Assembly: GCA_021151835.1 (NCBI GenBank)
Contig: JAGKWO010000016.1
Span: forward strand, 48,907 to 112,906
Source: Gammaproteobacteria bacterium
Lineage (GTDB): Bacteria > Pseudomonadota > Gammaproteobacteria > Pseudomonadales > Cellvibrionaceae
DNA: 64,000 nucleotides
Direction of reading: 5' to 3'
A program made the position numbers and the translations under genes. The number at the start of each line of letters is the position of its first letter. Within the stretch, counting starts at the first letter, position 1. The notes beneath the pieces were generated by a model. It had not been told where the DNA came from. It ran no database searches and saw only the letters and a list, made by a program, of their open reading frames with translations. Positions 1 to 9,094 of the stretch are shown piece by piece.

Positions 1-1397
1 TTTCTGTGCTCGCCTCAGACCTTGCCAGCCAAACTTTTAATGCTGCACCGGTCATCATGAATGAGTTGGTGAATAGGGATTCATTATCATCAAACAGTGT
101 TAAGGCTCGTCGTGATCTGATGCACTTGATGGTAAAGCGCGAGGATAAAGAGGCACTTGGCATCGAGGGTTTTCCTGCTGAGCGAGGTTTGTACGAATCT
201 ATTCTTCGCGTCACTGGTTTTCATGCTCAAAATGATGAGGGAAATTGGCAATTCGTTTTACCGAAAAATGGTGCAACAAAACAGTTTGTGCCTTTATGGA
301 AAGCAGCTCGCAAACTTTTCCCCAAGAAGAACGGGCGGTTGCCTGTTGCGGAGATTTATAAGGCATGGGAGTCGGCTCCATATGGCGTGCGCGCCGGAAT
401 GCACCCCATATTACTATTGCTTTATGTTTTGACGCAGAAAGAAAGTGTGGCTATATACAAGGACGGTGTTTTTGTCCCTGAGCTCAGTGACATATGGGTT
501 GATGAATTGCTGCAAGATGCTAAGCGCTTCTCGCTTGGCTGGGTGGAGATTGATGAAGAGCGAACAATTATTCTAAAAGGCATCGCTAAAATAGTTGGTT
601 CCTTAAAGCATAAAACAATAAATTCAGATCCATTAGAAGCTGCTCGTGCGTTGGTAGCCACTGTATATGAATTACCAGCTTGGACACAGAAAACATTAAG
701 GCTGTCCAAAGTCGCTATCGAAGTGCGTGATTCTCTATTGAGAGCGAGTGATCCACATAAAATACTGTTTGTAGATTTGGCTAATACTCTTGGCGCGGAG
801 AACAGTAACAAATATATCAAAGCCCTGGAAAAACCAATTCGCGAATTAATTTCTGCATATGACCTTATGCTTGAAGATGGAACGAAGGCTTTATTGGAGT
901 CAATTGATTGTGGTTCTGATGAGTTAGAAAATTTGCGCTCCCGAGCATCTGGGTTGAAGAATATATCTGGAGATTTTAGACTGGATGCATTCATTGCAAG
1001 ACTGGCTGAATTTGATGGTAGCAATCTCGCCGTCGAAGGAATTTTGAGTTTGGCGGCGAATAAACCAGTGCGCGACTGGAGTGACAGAGACATTGATTCT
1101 TCTTTGCTCACCGTAGCTGAATGGGGATTAAAGTTTAGGCAGCTTGAAACTCTTGCCTCGGTGAGGGGTAGAAATCCAGGGCGTGAAGCATTTGCGGTGG
1201 TTATTGGTGCAGGAAAAGAAGGTAAAACTGTATCCAAAATTTTCGATATATCGGAAAAGCAAAAGCCGGTTGTAAAAGATTTGGCCGCTAAAATTTTGCA
1301 ACAGCTTTCAGGCAAAGAACATAAAGCTGAAGTAATTCTCGCAGCGTTAGCTGAGGCAGGTATGTCTGTTGTTGAATCCAATGGAAGGGGAGGTTGA
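1..1397 (+). CDS. C-terminal part of a large conflict-system ATPase-like protein (5' end outside window)
   Basis: The frame is open from the first complete codon of the window, so the gene almost certainly begins upstream and only about 464 residues are seen. No Walker motif is present in this part. The visible region is mostly helical, with a segment around residues 118-165 (motifs KAWESAPYGVRAG and YKDGVFVP) that I associate from memory with the C-terminal halves of large ATPases in defence islands. That family link is weak. It ends 1 nt before the start of the PP-loop gene and is presumably the first gene of the same operon. The function is inferred mainly from the neighbours. Confidence 0.6.
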   Translation, partial: SVLASDLASQTFNAAPVIMNELVNRDSLSSNSVKARRDLMHLMVKREDKEALGIEGFPAERGLYESILRVTGFHAQNDEGNWQFVLPKNGATKQFVPLWKAARKLFPKKNGRLPVAEIYKAWESAPYGVRAGMHPILLLLYVLTQKESVAIYKDGVFVPELSDIWVDELLQDAKRFSLGWVEIDEERTIILKGIAKIVGSLKHKTINSDPLEAARALVATVYELPAWTQKTLRLSKVAIEVRDSLLRASDPHKILFVDLANTLGAENSNKYIKALEKPIRELISAYDLMLEDGTKALLESIDCGSDELENLRSRASGLKNISGDFRLDAFIARLAEFDGSNLAVEGILSLAANKPVRDWSDRDIDSSLLTVAEWGLKFRQLETLASVRGRNPGREAFAVVIGAGKEGKTVSKIFDISEKQKPVVKDLAAKILQQLSGKEHKAEVILAALAEAGMSVVESNGRGG

Positions 1398-1398
1398 T

Positions 1399-2241
1399 AT
1401 GGCAGAACGTCATGTGTTGGGTTTGTCTGGTGGTCGTGATAGTGCTGCACTAGCTGTTTTCATGCGGCATCGACACCCTGAAATTGATATTGAGTATTTC
1501 TTCACTGATACAGGCAAGGAGTTGCCAGAGGTTTATGAGTTTCTTGGGAAGCTGGAAGGCTTTTTAGGTAAGCCAATTTTAAGACTCAATCCGCATAGAG
1601 ATTTTGACTACTGGTTAAGGGAATACGGCAATTTTCTCCCATCAGCCAGTGTCCGATGGTGTACCCGGCAATTGAAGCTTCTGCCTTTTGAGCAATGGGT
1701 GCGACCCATGTTGGCAGCAGGTGATGTGGTTACCTCTTATGTGGCTATTAGGTCTGATGAAGAGTATAGGGAGGGGTACTCATCCAGTAATCATAGTTTG
1801 ATTATCAAATTGCCATTTCGTGAATATGGAGTTGATAAGCAGCAGGTTATGGATTTACTGGATGCTTCCGGTGTTGGTTTGCCTAAGTATTATGACTGGC
1901 GTTCTCGTAGCGGGTGCACCTTTTGTTTCTTCCAGCAAAAAATTGAATGGGTTCGTTTAAAGCGAGAACATCCAGAAGCTTTCGAGGAAGCCAAAGCTTA
2001 TGAAAAAACAGCTCTTGATCATGGTTCGCCATTTACCTGGTCTAAAGGTGAGTCGTTAACTGAATTGGAGCGACCAGAACGAATTGTTCAAATAGAGCTG
2101 GATTATATTCAGCGAAAAGAAAGGCATTTAAAAAATAGACCGGTTAATCCGTTAAGGCCTTCAATTATAGCATCTGACGATAACGATGAATTGTATCTTT
2201 CCGATGAAGGTAATGGTGCTTGTTTAATTTGTCATAAATAG
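1399..2241 (+). CDS. PAPS reductase/DndC-like PP-loop enzyme
   Basis: The 280-aa protein opens with the PP-loop motif SGGRDSAAL (about residues 8-16), the ATP-pyrophosphatase signature of the PAPS reductase/adenine nucleotide alpha hydrolase superfamily. Cysteines in RWCTRQLK, GCTFC and the C-terminal CLIC could hold a metal or Fe-S cluster, as in DndC-like proteins. Start chosen at 1399 because GGGGAGGT lies just upstream; an earlier ATG at 1369 overlaps the previous gene. Family members activate a substrate with ATP for sulfur transfer or nucleotide chemistry. In defence islands they accompany DNA phosphorothioation or BREX-like systems, but no DndA/D/E or BREX gene is seen here, so the substrate is unknown. 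Confidence 0.8.
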   Translation: MAERHVLGLSGGRDSAALAVFMRHRHPEIDIEYFFTDTGKELPEVYEFLGKLEGFLGKPILRLNPHRDFDYWLREYGNFLPSASVRWCTRQLKLLPFEQWVRPMLAAGDVVTSYVAIRSDEEYREGYSSSNHSLIIKLPFREYGVDKQQVMDLLDASGVGLPKYYDWRSRSGCTFCFFQQKIEWVRLKREHPEAFEEAKAYEKTALDHGSPFTWSKGESLTELERPERIVQIELDYIQRKERHLKNRPVNPLRPSIIASDDNDELYLSDEGNGACLICHK

Positions 2242-2252
2242 AAGATTTCATT

Positions 2253-4583
2253 ATGAGTAAAGGATTTCGAATTGCTGCACGAGCTTTGCGTCAACTGGGT
2301 GCAGAATTAATTACTACAGATGAGATGGCTCTTAACGAATTAATAAAAAATGCGTTTGATGCCAAATCAAAACGTATTCTTATTAAAGTTTCGTATCCAT
2401 TTAATATATCTGGCAATGAGCTCTTGAAAAAGTCCAAAGATTGGTCTGACGATAAGAGCACCTATGAGAGTGATTTGAGAGCATTTATCGTTCCTGAAAT
2501 ATCGGCCAGTTTATGCGATGAAATAATTAATTATTTTATTAATTATGAATCAAATGCCTATGATTCTGTTAAGGCAATTTTAAGAAAATACAACTTTATA
2601 AAAGTAAAAGATTTTGGCTGTGGAATGACGGCTGATGATCTTCGCGACGCCTTTTTAGTGGTTGGAACTCCAGTCAAATGGCTGGCTAAAAAAAATGGAG
2701 AAGAAGAGCTTCTTTTAGGAGAGAAAGGAGTTGGTCGTCTTTCTATGATGAAATTAGGACAAAGAGCTAAAGTGGTCTCAGGTATAGAGGGGGTAGGGTT
2801 TTATAGCAAAGTTCTTTTTGATTGGAATAAGTTTGATGACCCAAATGAATATTTGGATAACATTGAGATACCTGTCTATGAAGATTATAAAGAAAAAGAA
2901 AAGGCTGAGTCGGGTACTGAGATAACAATCTATGATCTGTATGCTCATTGGGGGATTGAAAAAATAACGGACTTTGTAAATTCCTACTTAAGAAGATTGC
3001 AAGATCAGTTTGACAATAAAAAACCGAGATTCCCTGTAGAAATACAGTTTAATGGTAAGGGACTTGAAATTGAAAGAATGCCTGTGTGGTTGAAAAACAG
3101 TGCGAACTTTCAATCAAAAATTACCCTAAATCCTAATAAGAAAAAAATGGGGGACATTGTATATGTGCAAGAGTTTAAATGGTATGGAGAGAGTACCCCT
3201 ACCATCAAGGAAATAAATTTAAAAGACTTATTGCATCGTTTGGAGTGCTCCCATCAAGACTTGATTGATGTGGGGCAACTGGATATTAATTGCTTATGGT
3301 TCAATAGAAGTGATTGGAGAAAAACTAGTCACGACAAAAGTTACAACGAGTTTAAGAAAGAACTTAACATATGGTGTGGCGGGTTTGCGATATATCGTGA
3401 TTCTTTTCGAGTTGGTGTTACCGGGAGTCAGGAGAACGACTGGTTGAAAATGGATAGCAAATCTTTAATGTCACAAGGGTTTGCTTTTAATAGATATCAA
3501 ACGGTTGGATCTATTTCTATTTCTCAGGAAAAAAATCCAAATTTTATAGATGCTGCCAATAGAGAACATTTGATTGAAAGTGCACCTTTGCAGCTTCTTA
3601 AACGTTTAATGATGGATGTTGTTATAAAGGATTTAAAATCAAATATAGCAATTATTAAAGAAAAAGAATTTAAAGGAACTATAGCGAAAGTCACGGCAGA
3701 GAATGTTGTTACTGAATCTATAAGCCAACTTGATAAAGCTGATAAAAGTATAAAAGTTTTAGCTAAAATAATTCCAGATGAGCATGTTGCAGAAATAAAA
3801 GAAATAAGATCGGTTTTAAAATTTCAAAGAGAGAATGTTCGGCAATTTGCTAATGCGGTGAAACTGGCAACTGAACAACGGGTAGAGATACTTGAATTGG
3901 CGAGTATCGGAATGGTAGTAGAGAAAGTGGTTCATGAGTTGGCAAGATTGACATCCATGACTGCTGATAATTTGAAAAGACTTGAGCGCGGTGGTTTTGC
4001 GCCTGGTGAGGCTGCGTCGATAATAAAAGTCATTAAAGAACAAATGAAAGTTACTAATAAGCGCATCAAGTCGATAGACACGCTTAGTCCATCAGCCAGA
4101 AATACAAAAGATAAATTCAATTTACGCGGTTTGATCGAAACGGTTTTTGCGGGTTATCAAGGCCGATTTGAGCGGCACAACATAGAAGCAAGAATACTAA
4201 TAAATGGCCTTGAGAAGGACGATGATATTACCGTAAACATGGTGACGGGTTTGGTGGCTCAAATTTTGGAGAACTTGTTAAGTAATTCTCTTTATTGGTT
4301 GCAGGTCAGTGTTGTTGATTCTGATCGCCAAAGAAAAATCTTCGTTGACATTGATACTAAATCAAGAACAATACTGTTTTATGATAATGGGCCGGGTGTT
4401 GATCCGGCTTATGCAGAGGAAATTTTTAAACCTTATTACACCACTCGTCCAAAGGGGAAAGGTTTGGGGCTTTTCATTGCGAGAGAATTGGCTAGTTATC
4501 ATCAAGCTAAATTGTATTTAGATCTCAATCAAGATGAGGATGGCAGATTACGCTGCTTTATATTGGAGCTTCCTGCGGAGTAG
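2253..4583 (+). CDS. Dual-HATPase protein: Hsp90/MORC-like N-terminus plus histidine-kinase-like C-terminus
   Basis: The 776-aa protein has two GHKL ATPase modules. The N-terminal one has the N-box NELIKNAFDA (about residues 28-40), KDFGCGM and GEKGVGR, typical of Hsp90/MORC/MutL-like folds. The C-terminal one has LENLLSNS (about 671), YDNGPGV (about 710) and GKGLGLFIA (about 735), typical of sensor kinases. Between them is a coiled-coil-like stretch with KVVHELARLT; His561 there is a plausible H-box phosphorylation site. No membrane segment is seen, so it should be cytoplasmic. The next gene has a receiver domain, which suggests a phosphorelay. Kinase activity is inferred from motifs. Confidence 0.8.
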   Translation: MSKGFRIAARALRQLGAELITTDEMALNELIKNAFDAKSKRILIKVSYPFNISGNELLKKSKDWSDDKSTYESDLRAFIVPEISASLCDEIINYFINYESNAYDSVKAILRKYNFIKVKDFGCGMTADDLRDAFLVVGTPVKWLAKKNGEEELLLGEKGVGRLSMMKLGQRAKVVSGIEGVGFYSKVLFDWNKFDDPNEYLDNIEIPVYEDYKEKEKAESGTEITIYDLYAHWGIEKITDFVNSYLRRLQDQFDNKKPRFPVEIQFNGKGLEIERMPVWLKNSANFQSKITLNPNKKKMGDIVYVQEFKWYGESTPTIKEINLKDLLHRLECSHQDLIDVGQLDINCLWFNRSDWRKTSHDKSYNEFKKELNIWCGGFAIYRDSFRVGVTGSQENDWLKMDSKSLMSQGFAFNRYQTVGSISISQEKNPNFIDAANREHLIESAPLQLLKRLMMDVVIKDLKSNIAIIKEKEFKGTIAKVTAENVVTESISQLDKADKSIKVLAKIIPDEHVAEIKEIRSVLKFQRENVRQFANAVKLATEQRVEILELASIGMVVEKVVHELARLTSMTADNLKRLERGGFAPGEAASIIKVIKEQMKVTNKRIKSIDTLSPSARNTKDKFNLRGLIETVFAGYQGRFERHNIEARILINGLEKDDDITVNMVTGLVAQILENLLSNSLYWLQVSVVDSDRQRKIFVDIDTKSRTILFYDNGPGVDPAYAEEIFKPYYTTRPKGKGLGLFIARELASYHQAKLYLDLNQDEDGRLRCFILELPAE

Positions 4584-4586
4584 GAA

Positions 4587-6488
4587 ATGGATATTATACA
4601 GAATGCTAGTGTTGTAATTGTCGATGATGATTTAAAAGTTCCCCCCTTATCTCATTTAAGCGAACTATTGCCTCAAAAGCTTAATAATGAAAATAGTGTG
4701 GATTATGTATCAGCTAAGGAATATTGTGTTCAGCGCGGAGCCATTGCTGAAAATGATGATATAGATTCAATTATTTCATATTTTGGTTCGGAAGCGTTCA
4801 TTAAAAAGATTTTATCATCTGAAATTCCAATGGAAATATTCAGTAACGAAGTTCAAGAAGAATTGACTCAAGGGATTGATGCTCATAAGCAAAGCTCTAT
4901 GATCTTTGATGTAATCAAATCGACTTTCTCCAGAGAGGACTGCCAATTAACTGAGTTCACAGCTCGTCCTTTGCCTGCATCTGAATTGCAACTTTATGAA
5001 TTTGTTTTTATGGATGTAATGATGGGGCGAGAAGGTGAGGTTGATTCTGTAGAATCCACTGCAAAATACATATCTGATATATCCGCCCCAGGACAAGAAC
5101 CTCCTATTATTATTTTGATGTCTAGTCGCGACCAGTTAGAAGTTGATAGGCACATTGCACGAAAGCATGCGCATATTGGACCTTCTGGGTTATTTGTGAT
5201 CGCAAAGGATCGATTGCTTCAGCTTGATGGAAAAGAATATTTGAGTTTAGTGCTAAATCATATGCGCCAGCTTAAAAATGAATCAAAAATTTTTAGGGAT
5301 TTATGTTTGCTATGTGAGTCTGAGATTGATAAAGCGTGGGGGTTAACCCGTGAGGCGCTGTGGAATATGGATTTCAATTATTTGCAACAAATGCATGCCA
5401 ATTCATTTTCTGAAAATCAGTCTTTTAGTAGCCATTTATTGGATTTGGTTGGCCACCATCATCTTCATTTTTTGGAGAAGGCTGATGAGTTGTACCAAAA
5501 ATTCCTGGAGGTCGAGGTTTTATTCGCAGGAGCAGCAGAAAAATATCAGAGCTATTCAAGAGAGGCATCAGCAGCGGTTCATAAATTAGAAAGTTCAAAG
5601 CATTGCACAGGAATTCAGTCTATTGGACGGTTGCAATTCCCTGAGGGTGTTACTGAAGTTTCGCAGTTAAATGATAATCAAATCAATCGTATAGTTCCAT
5701 TTGGCGCAATATTGTGCAAATCCACTCAAATAGAAGAGGGGATGTTGGGACTAATTCATATTACACAGGAATGCGATTTAAGTAGAAATATTATTAAAGA
5801 GCAGTTAAGCCTCTTGTTTATAGAGGTCGAATTTTTGAGTGCAAAGAATGGTGCTCATAAAAACGGCTCGATCCCTACTGTGATCGGCGAGTCTTTATGG
5901 TGGGTTTCGGTAAAAAAGAAGCGACTGATTGCTCGACCAGCTTCTGAGATGATTCAGTTGTTCATAAATGAACAATGGTGTTTGGTGGCCAAGGCTAGAC
6001 CAGATGTAACGAGACAGTTTAGAGCGGAAACATTTGGCCAGTTATCTCGCTTTGAAGCTGCTGTCAGAACTGGGCATATGATTTACCCTGTTAAGGCTTC
6101 GATAAAGTATTTAATAAATGGGGCCGCAGAAGAATGCTCGTTCGATAATGAACGTATTTTATATTTATCTTGTTTCACAACAAAGCAAGGGAACAAAGAT
6201 TTTTTTTCGTATCACTTGTTTGGTGATGATAATTATTCTTTGTCAATTCTTATCATGAATCTCTTATCTGAAAAAGGGTTACATCCAGACATCACATTAA
6301 CTCAGCTTGAGAATAAGTTAAGAAATGGATTGCCTTCTTCTACTGATAATCCATCATTTGATAAACAAGTCAATTTGTTTCCGGCAGAACGGGGCGTTAA
6401 ACTCGATATTATTATTCTTGATAAGAAAACATTCGGTGATATAAGGTTGAATGGTACATCTTTACTTGTAGCATTCCAAAAAGCTTGA
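4587..6488 (+). CDS. Receiver-domain (response-regulator-like) protein with long C-terminal region
   Basis: The 633-aa protein has a receiver domain with an acidic triad at Asp13-15, the phospho-acceptor motif FMDVMMG (Asp143), ILMSSR (about 177) and a lysine in VIAKDR (about 206). The distance from the acidic pocket to the acceptor Asp is about 128 residues, far longer than usual, so a large insertion separates the first strand from the acceptor strand. The remaining 400 residues match no output domain I recognise and contain a region with CDLSRN and many charged residues. The gene starts 4 nt after the dual-HATPase gene, its probable partner, and overlaps the next gene. Confidence 0.75.
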   Translation: MDIIQNASVVIVDDDLKVPPLSHLSELLPQKLNNENSVDYVSAKEYCVQRGAIAENDDIDSIISYFGSEAFIKKILSSEIPMEIFSNEVQEELTQGIDAHKQSSMIFDVIKSTFSREDCQLTEFTARPLPASELQLYEFVFMDVMMGREGEVDSVESTAKYISDISAPGQEPPIIILMSSRDQLEVDRHIARKHAHIGPSGLFVIAKDRLLQLDGKEYLSLVLNHMRQLKNESKIFRDLCLLCESEIDKAWGLTREALWNMDFNYLQQMHANSFSENQSFSSHLLDLVGHHHLHFLEKADELYQKFLEVEVLFAGAAEKYQSYSREASAAVHKLESSKHCTGIQSIGRLQFPEGVTEVSQLNDNQINRIVPFGAILCKSTQIEEGMLGLIHITQECDLSRNIIKEQLSLLFIEVEFLSAKNGAHKNGSIPTVIGESLWWVSVKKKRLIARPASEMIQLFINEQWCLVAKARPDVTRQFRAETFGQLSRFEAAVRTGHMIYPVKASIKYLINGAAEECSFDNERILYLSCFTTKQGNKDFFSYHLFGDDNYSLSILIMNLLSEKGLHPDITLTQLENKLRNGLPSSTDNPSFDKQVNLFPAERGVKLDIIILDKKTFGDIRLNGTSLLVAFQKA

Positions 6489-7132
6489 TTAAAGTGTGTA
6501 AAATGAAATCAGGATATATTTATATTCTTCGAAGCCCAATCTTTGGTGGATTTACTGTTAAAATCGGAAAAACAACTAACCTACCTATAGTTCGGGCGCG
6601 TGAATTGTACTCGGGCTCTACAGGTGTTCCAGTCCCTTTTTATGTGTATATCTCAATCTCAGTGGCTGATTGCACATTAGCCGAAAAAAGAGCGCATGAA
6701 TTATTGGCCACCTATCGAATAAATTCACGAAGAGAGTTTTTCAAAATCCCTCCTGATGTTGCTTTTGGTTTTCTATTCGATATTTGTAAAAAAATTAACG
6801 AAGAGTTCTCATATCCAGAGCCAGAGGTCTATAAGCTTGATCCCCATCAGGACGATGGGACTTATGATGAGAAAGCTAACGACTTTTTTCAAGATAATTG
6901 TTTTGGCCAAATTTATGGCGTCGATCCAAAAAATTTTCTTTCAAGCCCTATAGGAACTTCAATTCTCACTGCCAACCAGCAAATCAGAGTGAAAGTTGTC
7001 AGCATGATTTTTGAAGCAATTTTATCTGAAGAGGATATGAGGTGGGCGGAAAGCTTTTCTCGGGACTCAAATCCTGAAAGAGAGTTGCGCATATGGGAGA
7101 ATATGACTTGTACTAGTCGCGACCAAATCTGA
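6485..7132 (+). pseudogene. T5orf172/MUG113-type GIY-YIG-like protein, 3' end displaced by an IS
   Basis: The N-terminal 110 residues carry the T5orf172 pattern: GYIYIL, VKIGKT, ELYSGSTGVPVPF, AEKRAHELL and NSRREFF. This is a GIY-YIG-superfamily fold often found in phage and defence nucleases. The frame may start at TTG 6485, overlapping the upstream stop, or at ATG 6503. Codon 208 ends at 7108; the last seven codons and the TGA (7130-7132) belong to the IS end. Without the insertion the frame continues for 28 more codons at 8316-8402. The nuclease-like domain is intact, so the truncated protein could still work; the C-terminal tail is lost. Confidence 0.8.
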
Positions 7133-8308
7133 CACTTCAGCTTGAAAGAAGAGAGTTACCGGTTTTGAATATGGGTGTCGAATCCTGAAACAAAACCACA
7201 GAGGTAACTCTCATGCTACATACTAACAATCCCATCATAAAACACAAAGCCGGTTTGCTGAATTTGGCGGAAGAACTCGGTAATGTCTCCAAAGCCTGTA
7301 AGGTCATGGGGTTCTCCCGCGACACCTTTTATCGCTATCAGGAGTTGACGCAGGAAGGTGGCGTCGATGCCCTGATTAACCGGAGTAAACGCACCCCGAA
7401 CGTGAAGAACCGTGTTGATCCCACCATTGAGAAAGCGGTTCTTGATTATGCCCTGGAGCAGCCTGCCCACGGCCAGCACCGCACCAGCAATGAATTGCGC
7501 AAGACAGGTGTCTTTGTCTCTGGAAGCGGTGTTCGCTCCATCTGGTTAAGGCATGGTGTCGAAAGCTTTAAAAAGCGATTGCAGGCATTGGAAGAGAAAG
7601 TGGCTAGCGAAGGCATCCTGTTGACTGACAGCCAGATTGCAGCACTGGAACGCAAAAAGGTTGATGATGAGGCGTCGGGCGAAATTGAAACACATCACCC
7701 TGGTTACCTTGGATCGCAAGATACGTTTTATGTGGGTAATCTCAAAGGCGTAGGCCGCATTTATCAGCAAACGTTTATAGATACCTACTGTAAAGTGGCA
7801 TTCGCAAAGCTGTACACCACCAAGACACCGATCACCTCTGCCGATCTGCTTAACGATAAGGTGCTGCCATTCTTTAGTCAGCACCAGTTACCTATGTTAA
7901 GGATCCTGACGGATAGAGGGACAGAATATTGTGGTCGGATGGATCAACATGATTATCAGCTGTATCTGGCGATCAATGATATTGACCACACCAAAACCAG
8001 GGCTCAATCGCCACAAACCAATGGTATCTGTCAGCGCTTCCATAAAACGATATTGCAGGAGTTTTATCAAGTGACATTCCGCAAAAAACTCTATGTCACG
8101 CTGGATGAATTGCAAAAGGATCTGGACGAATGGATGAAATACTACAACAATACGAGAACTCATCAAGGCAAGGTTTGCTGCGGTCGCACACCCATGGAAA
8201 CCTTGCTTGATGGAAAGAAGATTTGGGCTGAAAAGAATTTAGCTCAAATCTAAACTGACAGGCACTCGTAAAAACCGGTAACTGTCAGATCAGGTCTGAG
8301 CTAGTACA
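7109..8308 (+). mobile_element. IS481-family insertion sequence, 1200 bp
   Basis: The ends are imperfect inverted repeats of about 26 bp: the left starts TGTACTAG at 7109 and the right ends CTAGTACA at 8308, and both share GACC and ATCTGACA further in (20 of 26 positions). A 7-bp target duplication TATGACT flanks it (7102-7108 and 8309-8315). It carries one transposase gene. The clean duplication and intact transposase suggest a fairly recent insertion. It interrupts the 3' end of the GIY-YIG-type gene. Confidence 0.93.
7213..8253 (+). CDS. IS481-family transposase
   Basis: The 346-aa protein has an N-terminal helix-turn-helix region (KACKVMGFSRDTFYRY) and a DDE integrase core with LTDRGTEY (second Asp) and the segment SPQTNGICQRFHKT (catalytic-acid region), ending in YYNNTRTHQGK, which is typical of IS481/IS3-type enzymes. 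It is of normal family length and looks intact. AGAGGT lies 9-14 nt upstream of the ATG. It catalyses cut-and-insert reactions at the element ends. Confidence 0.92.
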   Translation: MLHTNNPIIKHKAGLLNLAEELGNVSKACKVMGFSRDTFYRYQELTQEGGVDALINRSKRTPNVKNRVDPTIEKAVLDYALEQPAHGQHRTSNELRKTGVFVSGSGVRSIWLRHGVESFKKRLQALEEKVASEGILLTDSQIAALERKKVDDEASGEIETHHPGYLGSQDTFYVGNLKGVGRIYQQTFIDTYCKVAFAKLYTTKTPITSADLLNDKVLPFFSQHQLPMLRILTDRGTEYCGRMDQHDYQLYLAINDIDHTKTRAQSPQTNGICQRFHKTILQEFYQVTFRKKLYVTLDELQKDLDEWMKYYNNTRTHQGKVCCGRTPMETLLDGKKIWAEKNLAQI

Positions 8309-8402
8309 TATGACTAAAGCGTTTATGTCTATATCTGAATTAGAATTTGCCTCGGTTTCAATGAGAAGTGAAGCATTTCATCTGCTGTTGGTTCGTTCTT
8401 GA
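8309..8402 (+). pseudogene. Separated 3' tail of the GIY-YIG-type gene
   Basis: The first 7 bases are the second copy of the target duplication. Joining 7108 to 8316 restores an uninterrupted frame encoding 28 further residues (KAFMSISELEF through HLLLVRS) and a TGA at 8400-8402. This tail has no start of its own. Confidence 0.85.
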
Positions 8403-8511
8403 GCATCATCCCATACGGCAATTGAGACTATTAGACCGAAGCACCTTTCGTTAAAAGCAGCAAAATTATTATTAAAACAGTATAAGTTGCCACCGCTGCC
8501 GTTAATATGCA

Positions 8512-8700
8512 CTAGACACCAAGCGTGAGATTTAAATTATAGTAATAAGCATTTCCGTGTTTTTTGTATATTAGTTCTCCTCTTTCTCTTCTGTGCATCA
8601 ACTCACAGTCGCTAATGCGAAGTGCTTTTTTTGTTTCTGAGCTAGATAGCCAAATATCCCCTAGTTTTTCGTTGTCATTATTTAAGTTTATCTTCTTCAA
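8512..8700 (-). CDS. Small helix-turn-helix protein (excisionase/MerR-like), hypothetical
   Basis: A 62-residue frame from a TTG start. The segment IWLSSSETKKALRISD followed by LMHRRERGELIYKKHG resembles the winged helix-turn-helix fold of excisionase-like regulators, including the usual ...RGEL...K..G wing. The ribosome site is weak (AGAAG only). It could be a directionality factor or a remnant from another element. The region around it is degraded, so expression is uncertain. Confidence 0.4.
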   Translation of the reverse strand: MKKINLNNDNEKLGDIWLSSSETKKALRISDCELMHRRERGELIYKKHGNAYYYNLNLTLGV

Positions 8701-8711
8701 AACTTTAATCT

Positions 8712-8739
8712 CTAAAGAAAATGGAGGCCAAGGCCTCCA
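8712..8739 (-). terminator. Candidate terminator, minus strand
   Basis: A stem of TGGAGGCC with its complement (8722-8739) is followed on the minus strand by ATTTTCTTT. It lies downstream of the remnant at 8800-9084 and upstream of the small HTH frame. Confidence 0.5.
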
Positions 8740-8799
8740 GATTTACGGAGCATCTGCGATGACTTCTCCATTAAGCTCCGTTTATATATTGTTCATCTG

Positions 8800-9084
8800 C
8801 TATTGTCTTTTTTGGCTCAGATTCATTATATCGTTATCAGTAAGATGTAACGAAACACTTAGAGGAGAGTCTTTTAATGATTCAATTGCCTTATAAAGTT
8901 TTACTACTTTATCTTTCTCAAATTCTGGCTCTTATTCAAATTGATCTTGACCGCTACTTTGTTCTGAGCCAAGTACATTCGAACTAATGATGGCTTTAAC
9001 TTCGGGGCCTTCCGGTCGAAAATATATTTCATCACCATCTAGCTGATCAGCTAAATAAAACTCATTAAAGGAAATACGGTGGCA
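8800..9084 (-). pseudogene. Remnant of an unidentified gene, 5'-truncated with an in-frame stop
   Basis: Minus-strand translation gives a plausible protein end (FNEFYLADQLDGDEIYFRPE at its left part) with no start codon; an in-frame TAA stands at 9085-9087 at the edge of IS21-like repeats. A further in-frame TAA at 8932-8934 interrupts it, yet the same frame continues with protein-like composition (KVVKLYKAIESLKDS) to a TAG at 8800-8802. I do not recognise the family. It looks like a gene cut by an insertion that then decayed. Confidence 0.4.
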
Positions 9085-9094
9085 TTATCTCACA

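Noticed and set aside
422..1450. 342-aa minus-strand frame
   Set aside because: It lies wholly opposite the ATPase-like gene, has no ribosome site and has codon usage of an antisense shadow.
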